A DNA stretch of 64,000 bases. Source: Streptococcaceae bacterium (GTDB lineage: Bacteria > Bacillota > Bacilli > Lactobacillales > Streptococcaceae). The position numbers were made by a program, and so were the translations under genes. The notes beneath the pieces were generated by a model, which saw only the letters and a list, made by a program, of their open reading frames with translations, ran no database searches and was not told where the DNA came from. The stretch covers positions 48,452-112,451 of the forward strand of contig JAISXW010000009.1 in NCBI GenBank assembly GCA_031270325.1, read 5' to 3'. Positions within the stretch are counted from its first letter, which is position 1; each line of letters begins with the position of its first letter. Positions 57,682-64,000 of the stretch are shown one piece after another.

Positions 57682-58683
57682 TTACTTCGCTTCCTTTTCC
57701 TTAGCGGCGTTGGCTGCTTTGACGACAGACTCTGGGAGGGTAATCTCTAGCGTTTGCGCTGTTTTTTCATTGATGACTGGTCGTGTCGTATCATAAAATT
57801 CGACTGGTAAGTCGGAGATTGGCTTCCCTTTTAGGACTTGCGCCGCCATCTTACCTGTTGCGACTCCCAATTCATACTGGTTGATCGTCACAGCTGCTAA
57901 GCCACCTTGCTCGACCATCGTATCAACTGAAGGAAAAACTGGGATTTTGGCAGCATTGGCTAGGTCGATAACCGTTGGAAAAGCGGAGGCAATCGTATTA
58001 TCCACTGGGACATAAAGCGCATCAACTTTTGATAAGGCGACATTGACTGTTGTTGTAATGTCATTCGTCGATGAGACGGCGTATTCTGATACGTCATACC
58101 CTTGCTTGCTGGCATATTTTTTAAATTCTGTCACTTGAGATTTGGAATTATCTTCTGATGAACTATATAAAATCCCAATCTTCTTGACGTTAGGTGTCAC
58201 TTGTTGGATGAGTTCAATTTCTTTATTGACGGGGAACTTGTCGGACACACCGGTCACATTGCCTTCTGGATGAGTGACTGTTTTGACCAATTTCGCACCA
58301 ACAGGATCTGAAACTACACCCATAATCACAGGTATTTTGCTTGTCGCATTGGCTAAACCTTGCGCGGCGGGCGTTGCAATACCGATCAGGACATCATTTT
58401 TTTGTGTCACGAGCTGACTTGCCATCGTACCGACTTTGGACTGATCAGCTTGCGCATTATAAAAGTTGAGTTTGGCGTCCGCATAACCGCCATCCGCAAG
58501 CCCATCTTTGATACCGGCATAAATCTCATCCAAAGCAGGATGCGTGACAAATTGTAAGATCCCAACTTTAACATCTGCGGACTTGATCGTATTTTGTTGT
58601 TTGACAAACTTGGGAATCAAGACCGAGCCAACGCCCAAAACAGCGATAATTACAAGGATAGCTAAGATTTTTTTATTTTTCAT
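57682..58683 (-). CDS. ABC transporter substrate-binding protein (PF04392 type)
   Basis: 333 residues: an N-terminal hydrophobic helix (about 6-26) followed by a two-lobe periplasmic-binding fold with VGILQFVTHPALDEI at the start and VPVDNT near 240. No Cys follows the helix, so it is not a lipoprotein: it is either anchored by the helix or cleaved and released, which is unusual for a Gram-positive binding protein. AAAGGAG precedes the ATG. First gene of the importer. Confidence 0.88.
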   Translation of the reverse strand: MKNKKILAILVIIAVLGVGSVLIPKFVKQQNTIKSADVKVGILQFVTHPALDEIYAGIKDGLADGGYADAKLNFYNAQADQSKVGTMASQLVTQKNDVLIGIATPAAQGLANATSKIPVIMGVVSDPVGAKLVKTVTHPEGNVTGVSDKFPVNKEIELIQQVTPNVKKIGILYSSSEDNSKSQVTEFKKYASKQGYDVSEYAVSSTNDITTTVNVALSKVDALYVPVDNTIASAFPTVIDLANAAKIPVFPSVDTMVEQGGLAAVTINQYELGVATGKMAAQVLKGKPISDLPVEFYDTTRPVINEKTAQTLEITLPESVVKAANAAKEKEAK

Positions 58684-58699
58684 TTTGAATTCAAAACTC

Positions 58700-58754
58700 C
58701 TTTCGAGTAAAAGCCCTTGAGCTTTCGAGTAAAAGAACTTGTCCTTTTTGATGG
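58700..58754. repeat. Short 22-bp repeat, 2.5 units (array R10)
   Basis: CTTTCGAGTAAAAGCCCTTG plus AG, then CTTTCGAGTAAAAGAACTTG plus TC, with the TCCTTTTTGATGG end. The linker-core layout is that of the other arrays. It overlaps the ribosome site region of the binding-protein gene (minus strand). Confidence 0.55.
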
Positions 58755-58787
58755 TGGCAAGTCGAACAGCTCGTGAACGAGAGCGCC

Positions 58788-59252
58788 TTATGTTGCCGCC
58801 ATTTGCTTGAGTTGGTCGATCAGTGTCTGACTAAAGCCTGACTCAGCCGTTAGTTCATAGTTACCAACCATCTCTTCTCCATTAAACTGAACCACATTAA
58901 TGGCGCTTTGATTCAGTTTGAGCGAGTCAACAAAGGCGTCGTGGTAAAGCTCTTGGAAGATATAGATCGGTTTGGTCAAGCCTAACTCTTGGTGTTGCTT
59001 GATGAAATGTGCCATTTTTTGATTGAGCTCAACAGTCTGAGGCGTTAAAAAGATAATCGTCGTGCTGGTCCGGTCGGCTAGTAAAGCCTTGATGTCCCCA
59101 TCAGGAACAGCTTTGATTTGCGCCGTCACAGCAAGTTTAGGCACAATCTTGCTTTCCTGCAAACGAATCTGCCGGTGAAGTCCCGGCGTAATTAGCAAAA
59201 CAAACAGAAGAATCGCGAAACAAATACCCCAAATGCTATATTTTTTATTCAT
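58788..59252 (-). CDS. Membrane-anchored protein of unknown function
   Basis: 154 residues with an N-terminal membrane helix (about 9-25) and a soluble extracytoplasmic part. The order IIFLTPQ...MAHFIKQH...PIYIFQELYHD...NVVQFNGE looks like a thioredoxin-like alternation of strands and helices but lacks a CxxC motif. I recognise no family. It precedes the ABC importer with a 104-bp gap and may be its first gene. Confidence 0.6.
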   Translation of the reverse strand: MNKKYSIWGICFAILLFVLLITPGLHRQIRLQESKIVPKLAVTAQIKAVPDGDIKALLADRTSTTIIFLTPQTVELNQKMAHFIKQHQELGLTKPIYIFQELYHDAFVDSLKLNQSAINVVQFNGEEMVGNYELTAESGFSQTLIDQLKQMAAT

Positions 59253-59386
59253 GGTCTCATTCTACCATAAAGTCATAACAAATCTCAACAGACAGGCAAG
59301 CAGGCTATAGCTAATCATTATTGACAAATAAGGTATCGCTACCAATTGTCATGTTCACCCGTCAACATTGCCGTGATTTATCATGT

Positions 59387-59394
59387 GTTATAAT
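59387..59394 (+). promoter_or_regulatory. rqcH promoter
   Basis: TGTTATAAT with TATAAT at 59389-59394. The leader is about 35 nt, with AGGTG before the ATG at 59435. Confidence 0.65.
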
Positions 59395-59434
59395 AGAAAC
59401 ACACACTCCCACTTTAAATAGAAACAGGTGAACT

Positions 59435-61060
59435 ATGTCTTTTGACGGTCTTTTTTTACATTATATGACGGCAGAGCTGTCTGAACAGCTGACAGGTGGC
59501 AGGATTCAGAAAATTAATCAAGTATTCGAACATGAGCTGGTCTTGCAGATTCGCAGTAATCAGCGCTCTCATAAGCTATTATTATCCGCCCATCCGACCT
59601 TTGGTCGCGTCCAACTCACGCAAACGACTTTTGCAAGTCCCAAGACACCCTCCACCTTTACCATGATTTTACGCAAGTATCTCAACGGGGCATTTATTGA
59701 AAAGATTCATCAGGTAGACAATGACCGCCAGATTATCTTTGAGATTTCTGCTAAAAATGAAATCGGCGACCAGATGAAGATTGCGCTAATCGTTGAAATC
59801 ATGGGTAAACACAGTAATATCTTGCTCATGGATACCGAGTCCAATAAAATCCTCGAATCCGTCAAACACGTTGGCTTTTCACAAAATCAGTATCGAACGA
59901 TTTTACCTGGTTCGACCTATATTGCCCCGCCTAGTGATGAGAAACTCAATCCATTTACGACCTCTGATGAGAAATTATTTGAGATTTTGCAGACCGAGAC
60001 GAGCTTGCAGCAAGTCTTTCAAGGTCTCGGACGAGATAGTGCAACTGCCCTGACAGGATTGAGCTTGGCAGACTTCAAGTCTGTCTTGACCACAGTCCGC
60101 CCCTCTCTCTATCCGAATGATACTTTTTCAGCCATCCAACTATCAGACGACTGCCTTGCTTTTGAGACCTTGTCAGAACTGCTTGATGCCTACTATCTCA
60201 ATAAGGCTGAACGAGACCGTGTCCGTCAAATCGCCAGTCAAGTCATTCGCAGGGTAGCTGGCGAGCTAGACAAGAATCGCAAGAAGTTAAAGAAACAAAG
60301 ACAAGAACTCCAAGCGACTGATAAGGCTGAGGGCTTTCGCCAAAAGGGCGAACTGCTGACAACCTTCCTCCATCAAATCCCCAACAATAAGACATCCGTC
60401 ACTCTGGACAACTACTACACAAACCAACCCCTCAACATTACCCTCAATCCAGCCCTGACACCTAACCAAAATGCCCAGAAATATTTCCACAAATACGGCA
60501 AACTGAAGCAAGCGGTTAAGTTTTTAGGGGAACAAATCGCTAAGACCCAGCAGACGATTGCCTATCTGGAGTCTGTCGAAACGGCTTTAGAACAAGCCTC
60601 GGTCTCCGAGATTGCGGACATCAAAGAAGAATTGATTCAAACAGGCTTTATCAAGGCAAAATATCGCAAGAATAAGCAACAAAAGCTCCTCCCACCTGAA
60701 AAATATCAGGCGACTGACGGGACGCTAATCCTTGTCGGCAAGAACAATCTGCAAAATGAGCAAGTCAGCTTTAAACTGGCACGAAAAGGAGACTTGTGGT
60801 TTCACGCCAAAGACTTACCAGGCTCGCACGTCATCATCACTGGCAACCCCACACCGTCTGATGAGACGATTACTGAAGCTGCTGAATTAGCCGCCTATTT
60901 CTCCAAAGCTCGTCTGTCTAATCTAGTCCAAGTTGATATGATTGAGGCCAAAAAACTTCACAAACCAACAGGTACACCGCCGGGATTTGTGACTTATGTT
61001 GGTCAAAAAACACTCCGAGTCACCGCAGATGAAGCTAAAATTCGTGCCATGAAACGATAA
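59435..61060 (+). CDS. rqcH: Ribosome quality-control factor RqcH (NFACT family)
   Basis: 541 residues: NFACT-N domain (1-200), a helical/coiled-coil middle (about 270-330 and 350-400, rich in Lys/Glu) and NFACT-R (about 430-530; GDLWFHAKDLPGSHVII near 451-467). RqcH binds stalled 50S subunits and adds Ala tails to nascent chains. The same family was long called fibronectin-binding protein A-like. The N-terminus SFDGLFLHYMTAEL is typical. Confidence 0.93.
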   Translation: MSFDGLFLHYMTAELSEQLTGGRIQKINQVFEHELVLQIRSNQRSHKLLLSAHPTFGRVQLTQTTFASPKTPSTFTMILRKYLNGAFIEKIHQVDNDRQIIFEISAKNEIGDQMKIALIVEIMGKHSNILLMDTESNKILESVKHVGFSQNQYRTILPGSTYIAPPSDEKLNPFTTSDEKLFEILQTETSLQQVFQGLGRDSATALTGLSLADFKSVLTTVRPSLYPNDTFSAIQLSDDCLAFETLSELLDAYYLNKAERDRVRQIASQVIRRVAGELDKNRKKLKKQRQELQATDKAEGFRQKGELLTTFLHQIPNNKTSVTLDNYYTNQPLNITLNPALTPNQNAQKYFHKYGKLKQAVKFLGEQIAKTQQTIAYLESVETALEQASVSEIADIKEELIQTGFIKAKYRKNKQQKLLPPEKYQATDGTLILVGKNNLQNEQVSFKLARKGDLWFHAKDLPGSHVIITGNPTPSDETITEAAELAAYFSKARLSNLVQVDMIEAKKLHKPTGTPPGFVTYVGQKTLRVTADEAKIRAMKR

Positions 61061-61108
61061 GTCACAGCAGAGCTTTGAAAGCTAACACAATTAAAAATAG
61101 TCCATCAC

Positions 61109-61135
61109 TTTCATCTGTTTGGAAATCAGATGAAA
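61109..61135. terminator. Hairpin downstream of rqcH
   Basis: TTTCATCTG and its perfect complement enclose a 9-nt loop. No T-run follows, so it may be a weak terminator or a processing/operator site before ldh. Confidence 0.4.
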
Positions 61136-61185
61136 CAATCATGAAACTCGACCCTAAAGCATGACAAAACGCTGCTAACATGATA

Positions 61186-62221
<1,036 letters not shown>

Positions 62222-62247
62222 GCAACAGCACTCATCCAAACAAAAAG

Positions 62248-62276
62248 CGATAGGATAGATGGCCTATCGTTTTTTT
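62248..62276 (+). terminator. ldh terminator
   Basis: CGATAGG pairs with CCTATCG around ATAGATGG, followed by seven T. Confidence 0.85.
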
Positions 62277-62529
62277 GTCTTACCGACTGTTCTGTCAAAT
62301 GCTAGTGTTGACAGAGAAGCAGGCAAGTACGCAAAAGTCACGAAGGGTCGACTAACGGTTAGCACAATCTCTATCAGACGTCTGAGTATGTCCTGACCCC
62401 GACAGAAGCTAAAGAGGTTGATCGCTTTTGCTTTGTCGCTGCAGTAATCTTTCGCTAGTGCAGGTGGATACGATACATCAAGCGGCAGCTGATAGCTATT
62501 CGTCTCAATTGACTCTCAATACAGGAAAA
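62277..62529. other. Intergenic stretch without a clear gene
   Basis: About 250 bp between the ldh terminator and the hairpin of the DUF6273 gene. I see no promoter, repeat or credible open frame; a 31-codon stop-free run (62363-62458) is too short and startless. Confidence 0.5.
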
Positions 62530-62568
62530 TCAAAAGTCCGAGCAACCCTAACTGGCTCGAACTTTTGA
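62530..62568 (-). terminator. Terminator of the DUF6273 gene
   Basis: TCAAAAGTCCGAGC pairs with GCTCGAACTTTTGA (one mismatch) around an 11-nt loop. Minus-strand reading ends in GATTTTCC. It lies 40 bp after the stop. Confidence 0.65.
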
Positions 62569-62608
62569 TTACAGGATGATTGTTTTGCTCCCAAGGGTGG
62601 CAGTTCTT

Positions 62609-63871
62609 TTAGTGAAGTGTTACCACTAAAGCGGGGCGGACACTCTTAAGCTTGGAGGCATCAACTGTTGTAGTATTGACACTGTTTTTCATATTGGCAT
62701 TGTAAATTAAACCAGCCTGAGCGGTGTTCGTACCGGGCGACCGCAGCCAATATCTCGGCGGAAGAAAGGTTCTAAAGTCTAATAAGGGAGCGCTAAGATC
62801 ACCTGTAAATGTCTCTGAATCCAGATAACTGTGAATATCCCCATAGGAGAGGGCGAAGGCTTCTTTAGTGCTCCCTAGCGTTGTCGCAAAGCGCTCATCT
62901 TTGTACCAGGACGTACAGCCCCAACTGCTAGCAGTAGCCTCAGCGGAAATAAAAGGAGCCTCTCCTTCTGCCACAACCTTATTCTTAAACGCCTCAAAGG
63001 TCGGATTGTTGAGCTCAACCCCATTGACGTATTGGGCTTCCGGCGTATTCGCAATGAAGTGCGCATAATAATTGCCAATCTCATGTTTGAGTAGACTATG
63101 GTCATAGCCGTTGTCGCCATTGCTATCGAAATAGTTCGCCTGACTATCAGAGAATAGACTGGCTGCCCCAGGTGTATCTGTGCCAGTAGCGCCGTCGTCT
63201 GACATTTCTTTTTCGCTTAAAGCTTCTTGCTTGATGATTAGCGCTTGATGGCCAGGGACGGTGGCGTCAATATCTGGGTTCAGAATCCGCCAAGTCGCTC
63301 CGGCAAAGGTAATCTCTTCCCCTGCTTCTGGCGCAACAGTAATCGTGAAGTCGGCTGTGCCCGTGTAAGTCCCTGAAAATTTCGGTGTCCCACTTGCTGC
63401 GAAGTGAAGTACTTGCGACACAGGATCGCCGGTTGCGCCTGCCGATACTCTGATAAAGCGGATGCCGTCAGGCGCTACTTCATCACCTTCCGAATCATTT
63501 TTATTAACCGTATAGCTGATGCCCTCGATATCATCTGCTGTGGTCAACTTCTGGCTTCGACCAGCGGTGAGGGCGACCGATAGCACATTGCCAGGCGGAA
63601 TTTTCAAGTCCTCCCCTGTCTTGATCGTCACTATGCCACTTCCTGTCCCGCCATCAGATAAGTCAACGCTCAGCGGAATGGTTACCGTGTACTTCTGATT
63701 TGACACGTAGCTGACAGGAGTTGCCCCAGAAGTAGATGGTTCTGTAATACCATCATCCGCCAAGACAGGGTGCAAGGTCATGGGTAACAGCAAGCCCAAT
63801 AAAGCCAAGCCCACCAGGTATTTGCGTGTTGCGCCTAAGTTTTGTACGACTACGTTTGTGACTGCTAACAA
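62609..63871 (-). CDS. Secreted DUF6273-domain surface protein, 5' end uncertain and possibly phase-variable
   Basis: 420 residues if begun at the TTG at 63871, which has no ribosome site. A signal-peptide-like region (about residues 15-38: RKYLVGLALLGLLLPM then a VLA cleavage-like end) is followed by a beta-rich region (about 50-190) and a C-terminal DUF6273 domain (about 190-420) with WRILNPD, YWLRSPG and VRPALVV. There is no LPXTG or membrane tail, so it is secreted or held non-covalently. The frame is open from the TTG back through a GTTC tract up to a TAA at 63989-63991. See the tract entry for the likely switch. Confidence 0.75.
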   Translation of the reverse strand: MLAVTNVVVQNLGATRKYLVGLALLGLLLPMTLHPVLADDGITEPSTSGATPVSYVSNQKYTVTIPLSVDLSDGGTGSGIVTIKTGEDLKIPPGNVLSVALTAGRSQKLTTADDIEGISYTVNKNDSEGDEVAPDGIRFIRVSAGATGDPVSQVLHFAASGTPKFSGTYTGTADFTITVAPEAGEEITFAGATWRILNPDIDATVPGHQALIIKQEALSEKEMSDDGATGTDTPGAASLFSDSQANYFDSNGDNGYDHSLLKHEIGNYYAHFIANTPEAQYVNGVELNNPTFEAFKNKVVAEGEAPFISAEATASSWGCTSWYKDERFATTLGSTKEAFALSYGDIHSYLDSETFTGDLSAPLLDFRTFLPPRYWLRSPGTNTAQAGLIYNANMKNSVNTTTVDASKLKSVRPALVVTLH

Positions 63872-63906
63872 GCGCAGCCGCAGCTTAGGAAAAAATAAAG
63901 TTAGCT

Positions 63907-63989
63907 GTTCGTTCGTTCGTTCGTTCGTTCGTTCGTTCGTTCGTTCGTTCGTTCGTTCGTTCGTTCGTTCGTTCGTTCGTTCGTTCGTT
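63907..63989 (-). repeat. GTTC tetranucleotide tract, 20 full copies plus GTT
   Basis: On the coding (minus) strand the tract is GAAC repeated, reading Glu-Arg-Thr-Asn in every frame. It begins 36 bp upstream of the DUF6273 TTG codon. In the frame of the DUF6273 protein a TAA (63991-63989) lies directly upstream of the tract. The next frame reads N-TG ATT CAC TTA AAC into the tract, with N just outside the window, but ends at TAA 63887-63885. Losing one unit (or gaining two) would join that start to the protein. Confidence 0.9.
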
Positions 63990-64000
63990 TAAGTGAATCA

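Noticed and set aside
62363..62458. 31 stop-free codons between ldh and the DUF6273 gene that read like protein
   Set aside because: No start codon or ribosome site and too short; possibly a decayed gene fragment.

Overview
The window looks like a chromosomal segment of a low-to-moderate GC Gram-positive coccus of the Streptococcaceae, probably Lactococcus or a close relative. Supporting signs are XerS with a dif_SL-like site just upstream, a tandem FeoA plus FeoB, a CopY/CopZ/CopA set, PTS parts with CcpA-type cre sites, a streptococcal-type L-lactate dehydrogenase and an LPXTG wall protein. The genus is inferred from reading the proteins; no search was run.

Layout. 1-4.5 kb: 3' end of an LPXTG surface protein gene, a 21-unit palindromic repeat array, a Cof-type phosphatase and a purine permease. 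4.7-7 kb (minus): phosphatase-sdaAB-sdaAA operon. 7.1-15.1 kb: an ABC exporter, mnmA, a DUF1456 gene, a P-loop kinase, mnmG and the infC-rpmI-rplT operon with its leader attenuator. 15.9-22.8 kb: metal block (feoA-feoB-small Cys-rich partner, then copY-copZ-copA), with thiN between; the thiN-copY-copZ part lies between two inverted copies of a MITE-like element. 23-28.4 kb: rodA/ftsW, a lone PTS IIB, an ABC-F protein with an attenuator-like leader, an EamA transporter and a HAD phosphatase. 29-39.5 kb: gyrB, deoB-punA, gltB-gltD. 39.6-44.1 kb: a RpiR-regulated PTS/sugar-esterase operon. 44.5-49.5 kb: rbgA-rnhB, mscS-like, ilvE, a transglutaminase-like protein and a DedA protein. 49.5-59.3 kb: mostly minus-strand genes (xerS, rplJ-rplL, lepA, ndk, a TrpXYZ-like ABC importer). 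59.4-62.2 kb: rqcH and ldh. The end holds a secreted DUF6273 protein gene whose 5' end carries about 20 copies of a tetranucleotide.

How it fits together. Genes left of about 48 kb run mostly rightward and genes from about 49 to 59 kb run leftward, meeting at xerS and a dif-like site near 50.67 kb. This is what a replication-terminus region looks like, although rqcH and ldh break the pattern on the right.

Most striking non-gene features: (1) a GTTC x20 tract placed so that unit gain or loss would switch the frame into the DUF6273 surface protein; (2) at least ten intergenic tandem arrays with a constant 21-22 bp period whose palindromic cores differ in sequence, often with compensatory changes, while palindromy is kept; (3) at least six genes whose -10 box lies 6-8 nt before the start codon, implying leaderless mRNAs; (4) two dispersed repeat families; (5) several structured leaders. 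Starts were revised for the ABC exporter, mnmG, infC, thiN, deoB, the esterase, ilvE, xerS, lepA, the ABC permease and ldh.
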